64,000 nt of DNA, from assembly GCA_029216955.1 (NCBI GenBank), contig JANAVB010002199.1:19446822-19510821 (forward strand), read 5' to 3'. A program made the position numbers and the translations under genes. This document shows, piece by piece, positions 45,601 to 55,193 of the stretch; positions within the stretch are counted from its first letter, which is position 1; each line of letters begins with the position of its first letter. Under the pieces are notes generated by a model. The model was not told the origin of the DNA and did no database searches. It worked only from the letters and a program-made list of their open reading frames with translations. Source of the stretch: Iris pallida (Eukaryota; Streptophyta; Magnoliopsida; Asparagales; Iridaceae).

Positions 45601-48285
45601 GAACATCTTCGTAAAACAGTCGAATGCTACGTTGACGATATTGCTGTCAAAAGTCGTCTAAAAGACGATCACATCCAAGATTTGAGAACAATATTTAATC
45701 TCATGCGTCAACATCAGCTCAAGATGAATCCCACCAAGTCATTCTTGGGTGTCTCTAGTGGCAAATTTCTCGGCTTCGTCATTACCTCTAAGGGTATACA
45801 CGTGGATCCCGAGAAGATCAAAGCCATCCAAGAGATGCGTCCTCCACGCAACCTAAAAGAGCTACGAGGATTCCAAGGCCGACTTGCGTACATCAGGCAA
45901 TTTATTTCGAACTTGTCTGGACGCTGCAGACCATTCACTCAACTAATGAAGAAGGGTGTATCTTTTGTTTGGACTGAAGAGTGTCAACGAGCATTCGACG
46001 ATATCAAACAATATCTTATGAACCCACCAGTTTTGGTGCCACCTATCTCTGGTATTCCATTCTTGATGTATGTCCGTGCTATGGACCATTCATTGGGTGC
46101 TTTACTTGCCCAAAAGAACAAAGAAGGCCATGAACAAGCTATCTACTATCTTAGCCGAACTATGATTGGTGCTGAACACCGTTATAGTCCGGTCGAGAAA
46201 GAATGCCTGGCTCTCATGTTTGCTGTGCAAAAGACGAGGCATTATATCATTGGTCAAACTATTCATGTTATATCTCGAGTTAACCCTCTCCGGGTACTCA
46301 TGAAGAAACCTAGTATACTTAATTCTCGGTTGGCTACATGGGCAATCCTGCTAGCTCAATATGACATGGTGTATGTTCCACAAAAGTCTGTCAAAGGTCA
46401 AGCGCTGGCAGATTTTTTAGCAGCTTATCCTGTGCCTGAGACATCTAAACTCTGTGACAAAATTCCTGACGAGACGTTAGAAGTCAACATGATCTCCAAA
46501 GAGTTTCCAACCTGGCGTCTATTCTTTGATGGTGCATCAAGAATTGGACCAAATGGTGCTATTGTGGCAGGTGTTGGAGTTGTTCTCGTTTCTCCAGACG
46601 GATTAACTATCCAAAGAGCCTACTCTTTAGATGAACCTTGCTCCAACAATGTGACAGAGTACAATGCTTTACTTGTCGGCCTTCAGCTAGCTAAACAACT
46701 GAATGTTGAATATCTGGAAGTCTATGGTGATTCTAAACTGGTAGTGAACCAGGTTAGAGGAACCTATGAAGTCCGTCATCAAGACCTAGTGCCTTATCAT
46801 GAAGCGGCAATTAATATAGCTACATCATTCAAAGCTTTCTTCATCGACTATGTTCGACGAGCTTGCAATACTGAAGCCGATGCTTTGGCCAATCTTGCAG
46901 CTGTCTTAGCCATCCCTATCAAAAGACATCAGGTGGTGGTTATTTCTAACCGAGAACTGTTCTGTATTGAGAATAATCGTAATATTGAATTTAGCAATCT
47001 TGCTGAAGTCAATGTTATTGATGACGATTGGAGAACTCCTTTTATCGATTTCGTAGTACATGACATACTCCCTGAAGATCCTAAGGAGGCTACAAGCGTT
47101 CGACGTCGATCTCTACGATTCTATTACAATCAAACCACCAAAACACTCTATCGGCGAACTTATGATGGTCTTCTTCTATGCTGTTTAGCTGGTGATGAAG
47201 CCAAACAAGTGTTGCGTGAAGCTCATGATGGCGTCTGTGGAGCACATCAACCTGGTCTTAAGTTACAGGATCGCATCCGACGCATGGGTTACTATTGGCC
47301 CTCTATGGTATCAGATGCCATTGAATATGCAAGGAAATGTCGTACTTGTCAAATCCATGCAGACTTCATTCATCAACCCTCGGAATTCTTACACCCGACT
47401 GCTGCTTCCTGGCCTTTTGAAGCTTGGGGTATGGACATCATAGGTCCTATTAATCCTCCTTCTTCTAGAGGACATCGGTTCATATTGGCGATAACCGATT
47501 ACTTCTCCAAGTGGGCTGAAGCTATACCTCTGGCTGAAGTCAAGACTAGCAGTGTCATTAACTTCGTTAAACACCATGTCATCTATAGATTCGGTGTACC
47601 TCGAAGAATCATTCATGACAATGGACCTCAATTCATTAGTCAGAAGTTCACTAGATTCTGCGATGATCATCGGATTAACAATATTGCTTCGACGGCCTAC
47701 AATCCTGCTGCTAATGGTTTAGCTGAAGCCTTTAACAAAACCATTATTAAGCTCCTTAAGAAATTTGTATCCACTAACAAACGGAATTGGAGCGAGAAAC
47801 TTGGCGAGTGTCTTTGGGCCTATCGAACTACAGTCCGCAATCCCACAGGCTTTACACCTTTCTCTTTGGTGTATGGCTGTGAAGCTGTCCTTCCTTTGGA
47901 GTTACAAATTCCTTCTTTAAGGATTGCTATTGCCAATGAGCTCACCACAGAAAACAATGACCTTCTTCGACTTCAAGAGTTAGAGGTATTGGATGAAAAG
48001 CGGTTAATGGCTCAACAGCATATTAAGTTATACCAAGCCCGCATCTCAAAGACATTTAATCGTAAAGTGAAGGTCAGAGCCTTTCAGCAAGGAGAACTTG
48101 TTCTAACGGTCAGACGTCCTATGACTATGACTCATATGAGCAAAGGAAAATTCGATGCGAAATGGAAAGGTCCCTATGTTGTAAGCAAAGTCTTCTCAAA
48201 CGGAGCTTATCAACTTTCAGAACTTGATGGTCGAGTTGCTATGATGCCTATCAATGGCAAATTCTTAAAGAAGTATTATGTATAA
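42622..48285 (+). pseudogene. Gypsy pol of element A: protease, RT-RNase H, second RNase H, integrase
   Basis: It continues in the gag frame and has one stop, TGA 45343-45345, inside the RT (between CIDF and DLNEACPKDEF). In order: an aspartic protease (LIDQGSVLSIMP, near 43460-43500), a tandem peptide repeat SSEPLVIDLRRNK (about 44010-44200), RT with YVDD at 45628-45639, and an LTR-type RNase H. Next comes the second RNase H (WRLFFDGASR...YGDSKLVVNQVRG, about 46510-46780), the hallmark of Tat. Then follow the integrase zinc finger (CRTCQ), the DDE core (WGMDIIGP, HDNGPQF, GLAEAFNKT) and a C-terminal domain ending KKYYV. There are no frameshifts. The RT has FFGHNQI where B has YSGYNQI. It would copy RNA to DNA and integrate it. 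Confidence 0.92.
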
Positions 48286-48326
48286 ATGTAAATACTTGTA
48301 AATTATCAGACAAAATTAAGTTCATA

Positions 48327-48346
48327 AATAAAATTCAAATTTTATT
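48327..48346. terminator. Palindromic two-way poly(A) signal
   Basis: A perfect inverted repeat with 9-bp arms AATAAAATT and AATTTTATT around CA. It gives AATAAA on both strands between the 3' end of pol (+, stop at 48285) and the 3' end of the small antisense gene (-, stop at 48362). Confidence 0.65.
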
Positions 48347-48361
48347 ATATGATAGTACATA

Positions 48362-48682
48362 TTAAAGGTCACTATCATCTTTTTCTACATTGGGACGAGG
48401 GCCACTGCCGTCCTTCTCAAAAATGCGGTCAGCAAAAGAGCCGAGAACCTCCTTGCTGGATCCCACAAGAAACTTGCAGGCGGTCATCCTCATGGCTTCT
48501 TCTTCTTTAGTCTTTTCTGGTTCGAGCAGGAAGTCCAAAATGTCCCGCGGTGGCTGGGGTACAAACGAACCTTCGCCTGCTTCTGCTTCCTTTGGCTGAA
48601 CTGGATCGGCAGGGTGTTCTTCAATACCCTTCTGAACCTTCGAGACAGTCTCAACCTTCTTAGATGCTTCTCCGGAAGACAT
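48362..48682 (-). CDS. Small antisense gene of element A, unknown function
   Basis: 106 codons from ATG 48682 to 48362, opposite to gag-pol. The product is charged and hydrophilic (MSSGEASKKVETVSKVQ...), rich in Glu, Lys and Pro, with no recognised domain, signal peptide or membrane segment. A minus-strand TATA box (TATAAATA, 48730-48737) lies 48 bp upstream of the ATG and a minus-strand AATAAA at 48346-48341 lies downstream, so it looks like a self-contained gene. It could instead be a last exon of the large antisense gene, but there is no visible splice acceptor that requires this. The function is not known. Confidence 0.6.
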   Translation of the reverse strand: MSSGEASKKVETVSKVQKGIEEHPADPVQPKEAEAGEGSFVPQPPRDILDFLLEPEKTKEEEAMRMTACKFLVGSSKEVLGSFADRIFEKDGSGPRPNVEKDDSDL

Positions 48683-48729
48683 TTTTATGTTGAAGAATAG
48701 AAGTGTTCGTTCCTGTCAGATTTCTGCTA

Positions 48730-48737
48730 TATTTATA
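48730..48737 (-). promoter_or_regulatory. TATA box of the small antisense gene
   Basis: Minus-strand TATAAATA in the context CTATAAATATAG, a near-palindrome like the LTR TATA box. Confidence 0.6.
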
Positions 48738-48769
48738 GACAGAAGTTCCTCAATTAATAAAGCATTATA

Positions 48770-49050
48770 TTCATCCGACGGTTCATCCGTTCATTAATAC
48801 CTGACGGTTCATCCGTTCATTTATCACATTCATCCAACGGTTCGTCCGTTCATTAAATACCTGACGGTTCATCCGTTCCTTTATCATCATCCGACGGTTC
48901 GTCCGTTCATTAAACACCTGACGGTTCATCCGTTCATTTATTACATTTATCCGACGGTTCGTCCGTTCATTAATATCTGACGGTTCATCCGTTCATCGGT
49001 TAACTAGTTCATTTATCACATTCATCCAACGGTTCATCCGTTCGTTCATC
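48770..49050. repeat. Array of ACGG-N5-CCGT inverted repeats
   Basis: About eleven copies of (G/A)ACGGTTC(A/G)TCCGTTCAT, each an ACGG / CCGT inverted repeat with a 5-nt centre. They alternate in a higher-order unit of about 57 bp and become degenerate toward 49050. The array lies just upstream of the TATA box of the small antisense gene. Confidence 0.85.
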
Positions 49051-49292
49051 ATCACTTAACGGTATTCCTGTTCATTTATTTTCATATACATTGACGATTC
49101 ATCATCGTTTATCTTCTACATCAGCAACTTGTCGTTTTCGATTAAGTTGTCAATAAATATATCATATCTATCTATTATTTATATCTGAATAAGATATGCA
49201 ATAAATAATGGAGCCACAACAAAATGTCCTTTATATCAAAAAAATGAGACATTACAAAAATGCAGCTACAGCAACAAAACCCAAATACAAAA

Positions 49293-52200
49293 TCAAGAAG
49301 GAGGGACAATCAGATTGTCAATTTGCTGCTTCAATGTCTGCAGCTCTTCTTCGTGTGTTGACGCTACTATCTTTCTTGCCTCCTCCATCCCGCTTTCTTT
49401 ATCAAAAATGGGCATATCTACTGTCCTGCGAGTGATCTCTTCACCATGAGTGGTCTCATACTCATTCCTTTCTTCAATCAATACATTAAATTGTTCAATC
49501 ACCAGTTGGTGATTAACAGTTTCTTCTTCAAACTCTTGTTGGAGGCGAGTAATTTCAGCCTTCAGCTCAGCAAGTCGCCGTCCTTTGCTTTCAGCCACTA
49601 GGGTAATTGATTCTATTTTAGAATTATATTCAGCTGATTTTGTTGAATGAGCTTCTAACAGATTTTGAAGAGTTAACCTTTCCATATCAGCAGCTTGAGC
49701 CAGCCGCTCAAATTCAGCTTGTACTAAAGAGTCTACATCTTTCTTCTTGAGTTCTTTATACTTCTTGATGGAGACTTCTAATTCATCCAGTATATGTTCA
49801 AGGAGAGTGGCCTGAGCTTCGTCTCCTTGGTCTCTTATGGCTCTTATCAAGAAAGAAGTGGGCTTCCTAACCATAATGAAGTCAGCCCCTTCTTTCTCTA
49901 TCATTTTATGGACGAGAGATCCCAGCGACTCAAAGAAACATCGGGTAAATGACTGGACCACCTGCTGATTGATGGCCAGAGTTCCAGGAGTCGCTGCTAC
50001 TCCTGATGAAGACGGGGTAACAGGTTGCTCGATTCTCTGAGGTTGGACAATAGGCTCTTTAAATAAGGGAGCCAGAGTAGAGCTGGTTGCTCCTCCTGCT
50101 TGATCTTCTGCAAAAGTAAAATTGTTATTTTACTAATTGATTGTTGATGAACAAAAAGATCAAATTAAGAGCAATGTTACCTTGGTTTGGTCTAACAACG
50201 AGTTCATTCCTTACTGGAATGGAATACTGTTGAACAGAAGTAGCCTCAGCTGCAACAGCCTGGCTGCTGCCCGCCTCAGAACCACAAGATAAATGATGAC
50301 TACTGCTAATAACCACCGTTGGTATAGGTACCATAATCAGGTCCGTTGGAGGTGTTGGCAAAGTCTTAAGATCTGCAAATGAAGATATTAGTTATCAGTT
50401 CATTTTAAAAAAGAAAAGATTGTTAAATCTCGTTTTATACCTTGAGGGTCGGTGGCGGGATTTTCTTTTAGCACACCTTCGTCGGCTACTTCTTCAGGAG
50501 ATATTTCTATCTCAACATCGACAACTTTTTCTGCAGATGCCTCCACTTCAATATCCTTTTTAGGATTTGAAATATCGTCGACAGTATCAAGAGAATTGTG
50601 TTCTTCATTATCCTTTTTGGGATCTTGTAAATACTCATCAACATTTTCGGATGAAGAACCTTCCTCGTCTTCTTCTTTTTCTTCTTCTTCTACTGCTGCA
50701 TTTCCACTGCTAGTGGCAGCCTGATCTTCCTGCAAGCTATAACTGCAATCCTCCAGAGCTGCAATCATTTTCCGGTCTTCGTCCTCACGAAGAGTCCTGG
50801 GAGTAGGAGGAGGTTGAGTAATATCTGCAATAGGAGAATGAGGTCGTACAACACTTTGTTCTTCCTCTAAAATATGTTCTCTAGGCTTTTCAATTCTTGG
50901 GGCAAAATCTCCCCTCTGTTCATTCTCCTCGAGAGTTTTGCTCCCTGATTCAGAAACAGGTGTAGGAGATGCCATTAGAAGTCCTGCAGCAGCATCTACT
51001 GAAGTCAGGAGTTGTATAGAAGAAGACTCTTCCAAGACTCTTCTGGTGACTACTCTTTTCTTTCTGTGTAGAGGTCTAACAGGACTCTCTACATTTTCTG
51101 GCTCTGCTTGCTTTTGTACGAAAGTTGGTGTAGTAGCAACTTCTTGATGTGTCTCGGCTAATTGCCGGGATTGAGATCTGGTAGTCACCTTTTCAGAAGA
51201 AAGATCAAGAATCAATTTCTTCTTCGCCACAGGAGCAGGAGGCTCCTCTCTTCTTCTTTTCTTCGCAGGAGATTTACCCACCTTCAGAGAAATACGAAGT
51301 GGTGCATTCACTTCTTGGGGGAATATAATATCCCTTGTAGTCTCCAGAGGTGCATCTGCCGGTTCCTGCGCTTCCTCATTTATAGGGATCGATGGAGCAA
51401 TTATCCCTCTTCTCAATCTTGTTGCAGTGGCGAAACTATCTGCGAGATTGAAATTCTCGAAAAAAGTATTCGCTGATGTGTAAAACACGGAGTATGTAAA
51501 AAGCATTCGAGGACCCTGAGGAGTAGTCCTTGCTGGCATGGAGAAAGTGGCTTTTGTATCACGGGCATTGTAATAAGCCCAAGCCCTAGCTCCGTCTATC
51601 AGATAACCTTTGCCTTGGAGGCAGGTAATTGCGTTCCCTACATGGAACTGATCATACCCAAACTGTCGAGCAAAACGGCTTGGGAGGTATGGTTCTAAGT
51701 AGCACTCTTCTTCGAATCGGTAGACCAAATGAGATGGTCGAATTGTCTTCAACCATTCAAAAGCGACACGAGTTAGAGGCTGCAGTTTCGAATCCACCAT
51801 ATTCGTGGGCATCTGATCATACCCAGCAGGGAAAGGAGCGCAGCAGAAGTTCCAGCCTCTGTTCAGATTCAACATAAATCTATACTCAGTTAAGGAAGTA
51901 TATTTCCATTTTCCATCGGAATACCTTCGAAGAAAACTGCCGTCAACTGGTCCCATGCCAGGATCCATTAGAGTTGGATAGTGAAGAAGCAACCATCCAA
52001 ACAAATATGTATATGGCAATTCTAAGTGAGGGAATTCTCTCTCTCCTTTCGCTTTCAACATCAAGTCAACATATAAACGAAGACTGGCGTTCAGCTTGCA
52101 GGTCATTGCTGATAGTAAGTCCATTTTATAACCGAAGACTAGCTTAACAGCTGCAAACAAGACGCCACGGTGAAAACGATCCACTGCACTGGATCCGGGA

Positions 52201-53765
52201 ACTACGAACCTTCGCAGCCAGTATGTCAAGAATTCCGCCAATTGTGCTGCTTCTAACATGGGCCTATAGCCCATTCTCAAGTAACTTTCTAAATTGTCTC
52301 CTCTCTTCAAAGGAGGATATTCATGATCATCCTTCACTTCTTTATCAAAGTGACCACTCTGTTCCATTAATTTTCTGACCTCTGTATGGCTCAAAGGTTT
52401 GAAAAAGGTTGGGTAGCATTTATCGTTCTCCTTGGTTTTCTTCTCCTCTATATGACTAAGAAACAGATATGGTAGCCACTTTGAAGAATAACAAGTATTG
52501 GCAGTGGCACTCTTGTAAAATAAAGAGCAGATCTTGTAATGACACAATAGTTCTTCGAACACTGTCACCATCTCTGGATTCTCTTTTCTGAGCTTGTTCA
52601 ACTCATCATTTGTTGGTACATACTCCTCATACGGAGCATCTGCCATGGGCAAGTACGAAATATACTTCATCTCGTGGAGTGCAAAGCCCATCTCTCCCCC
52701 TGGGGTCATGAAAGTTCCGGTCCTGTAGTTGTATCTCTCAGCTAAGGCTAAGAACATATGAGGATTGGGAGCAAATCCATATACAGTGGCATGCACTGCT
52801 TCATACAGGTTGATTTGTTGGAGTCTGTCTTGGAATTTTCCCAGAACCCAATTCGCGATATAACTCCATCGCTTGTAGTCTGGATTCACCAATCCAGTCA
52901 TTCTTATATCTTGCTCAGGATATTTTCCTTCAACCTTTGCAAACTCATTTGCGAATATTGGTGTCCTAACAGGCATTAGCATGGAGGAGTTCTCTGGTGG
53001 AATGCAGCCAGGTCTTAAGCCTCTCAGTAGGACACTATATCTGTCGGAAGAGCTATAAAACATATCCTTATGTTGTGGCCCCTTCTTTACGAAGATTTTT
53101 CCTGCCCGAGCATCCTGAAATAGAGTGATATTCCAATCCATCTTCCTAGGGTAGCTTGCATGAGCGTACCGTGACAAAGGAAGGCAGCGAGCGATGTCGG
53201 GTATAAAAAAAGATCTATCTTGCTGGTGAACTACCCTATCTTCCATCCTTGGCCTAGGCTGAGAGGCTCTCTCAAAGGCGTCACCAAATAGGAATAAGAG
53301 TTTCTTGTGAATTACAGCATCAGCTGATTCTAAAGGCTGTCCGTTCATCAAACACATCAAAGTTTCATTGTCCTGAGAATTCAATATAGCCTGACGGGAG
53401 GCCGACAGATCATACTGAGGGTAATGGACATGAGACAGATCTTCTTTGTATTCAGACTCTGTAAGGGTTCCCACAAAATGTTCGTAATCTGGATCTTCAT
53501 TGACTTCAACTGCATCAACAAACAGATAAAAATTAGTCCAAGACAAAGATTCTGTTTTTAAACATAAAACATTAGAGTGCGCAACCTCAGACTATGCTGA
53601 CATGATTTGCGCAACCTCAGACTGCGCTGACATGATTTGCGTAACCTCAGACTGCGCTGACATGATTTGCGCAACCTCAGATTGTGCTGACATGACTTGC
53701 GCAATATCAGTTTGCGCATCATAAAAGGTGCGCAAAGCAATGGTTTGCGCTGATATCTGCGCAAC
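49293..53765 (-). pseudogene. Large antisense gene of element A: plant mobile domain protein with coiled-coil tail
   Basis: Reads leftward. Three exons join in phase: a long exon to 50441, then 50372-50181, then 50107-49293, all with GT-AG introns of 68-73 bp. The long exon stays open upstream to 53765, with one in-frame TAG at 53592-53594 inside an AQSEVAQIMS decapeptide repeat. Domains: N-terminal repeats; a plant mobile domain (GEMGFALHEMKYISYLP, LAEFLTYWLRRFVVP, RFARQFGYDQF); basic, nuclear-localisation-like stretches (AKKRRREE, RKKRVVTRR); an acidic region; and a C-terminal coiled coil (about 49320-49900). The product would be near 1,400 residues and probably nuclear. PMD proteins are linked to transposon silencing in plants, and Tat elements are known to carry such genes antisense. 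The true start codon is unresolved: ATG 53830 is in another frame. Confidence 0.75.
53579..53722 (-). repeat. 30-bp tandem repeat encoding AQSEVAQIMS
   Basis: Units start at 53579, 53609, 53639, 53669 and 53699 (the last partial). Period 30 keeps the antisense frame open. Each unit carries TGCGCA or a one-base derivative. The first unit has CTA on +, giving the in-frame TAG. Confidence 0.9.
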
Positions 53766-54177
53766 TTAATTGTTTGCGCTGACTTCCTGTCAGCACAAAT
53801 CAATAATTTGCGCAAGAATGCAGCCTTCATAAAAATGAAGAACTGATAGTTGATGCAACCGAAACCCTAAAAAAGGTGGCGCAATATGAACTTATCTCTA
53901 AAAAGAGATGAGTTTCAAAGGAGTCGAATCACCCTAAGAAGGGGTTTTCGATCGGTTCAACTACCTCTCAGAACAGGGTGTGCGGATTCGTGTCGGGAAG
54001 CTCGCCGTGCAACCCTGTCAGAAGACTCGGCCGGAGCTTTTCCCTTCGCGGCGGCGGCAGCGGCAGCATTTGATCGTCGTGGGGCCGTGACAATCGTCGG
54101 AGGAGGAGAACAGTGAAGGTTTTCTTCTCAAAAAGCTCGAAAGATTGCAAAGTAAAGAATTGAAAACAAAAAGAGGG

Positions 54178-54185
54178 GTATTTAT
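54178..54185 (-). promoter_or_regulatory. TATA box of the large antisense gene
   Basis: Minus-strand TATAAATA, about 170 bp inside the 3' LTR boundary and about 350 bp before ATG 53830. The leader between is GC-rich in part (54000-54110) and has another ATG near 54071 opening a short frame. Confidence 0.6.
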
Positions 54186-54337
54186 AGTTTTTGAAATGCG
54201 AAACGGATGCCTCGGATTGCGCCTAAACTTGTGGTCTATTCGCTTTGCGCAGACAGCTCATCATATTGTGCAAACTGATTCAACATTCAAAAATTCAAAG
54301 TATTTCGAAATTTTGATTATAATCATCTTTCGAAAAC

Positions 54338-54351
54338 TTTGAAGGGGGTCT
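54338..54351 (+). promoter_or_regulatory. Polypurine tract of element A
   Basis: TTTGAAGGGGGTCT directly before the 3' LTR; the purine run is the expected primer for plus-strand DNA. Confidence 0.75.
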
Positions 54352-55181
54352 TGTAGGTCCTAAAAAATCAAGTTGCATCAATCAACAAAGTCAAAAATTC
54401 AAGATATTCATCATTTTGATGAGTTGCGCACACAACAGATTACGCAGACGTCACTTTGCGCAGGTTGGTTTGCGCATGTTCCCAACTGCGCAGGCTGACG
54501 TGGCAGAAGTCATCATTGACTGAATCAAATCAGGTCTTCCTGACAGCTGACAACACGAATAACGAGGAGACTGTTCGTTTTTGGCGCCGCACAGTGCTCG
54601 AGGACGGCTGACAGTTGGCAGCACAATCCGTGGTTGCGCAAACGAAGCCTGCGCAGTCTGAGTCTGCGCAAACCAGTGTATGCGCAGTTCACTTTGTGCA
54701 TTCTACCAACATGACTGACAAATTACATGTGGCATTCATGCCATCAATTGCTCATTACGTGGCAACTGTCTATGCACGATCATGCACATTTCAATCAAAT
54801 AATGCCATGTGTCCCAGATAGTTGGCCCACGATCCAATAACTGCCTGCGCAGTCCAGTGCTGCGCAAATCAGTTGCTGCGCAAATCATCTTGCGCAGTCC
54901 AAAATAACTGAAAGTTAGTTATTTTCAGAACTCTATAAATAGAGTTTCAAGTCTTCATTTCAAGGGGATCAAGATCAGAGATCAGAAATCAGAGAGTTCA
55001 GGAGTTCTTGCCAAAGTGCTGCTGCATTCTTCCGAGACTTTTGTCTTCAACTTCAGAGGCTTTTGCCTTCAATTTCCAGAGTTGTTTTCAACTTCAAAGG
55101 CTTTGTCTTCGAAGTTCACATCGTCCAAGGGATAAAGCAATCGTCATCAAGATTGGATTCCTATAGTTGTAATTTTCCCAG
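54352..55181 (+). repeat. 3' LTR of element A, truncated
   Basis: It matches 38532-39360 with about 12 differences and breaks off after TTTTCCCAG. The last 60 or so bases of the LTR, including the poly(A) signal, are missing. All 12 TGCGCA sites are present. Confidence 0.9.
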
Positions 55182-55193
55182 GCAGCACGGGCC

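Larger units (their letters stand above)
38532..55181 (+). mobile_element. Tat-clade Ty3/gypsy retrotransposon, element A
   Basis: A 16.6-kb element: 5' LTR, primer-binding site, gag and pol on +, then a 6-kb region with two antisense genes, a polypurine tract and a 3' LTR truncated at 55181. A second RNase H between RT-RNase H and integrase, plus antisense accessory genes downstream of pol, are characteristic of the Tat/Retand/Ogre clade. I count about 12 differences between the LTRs over about 830 bp, nearly all transitions, so the insertion is not ancient. The right target duplication is lost with the LTR end; the five bases left of the element are AAGAC. Confidence 0.9.
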
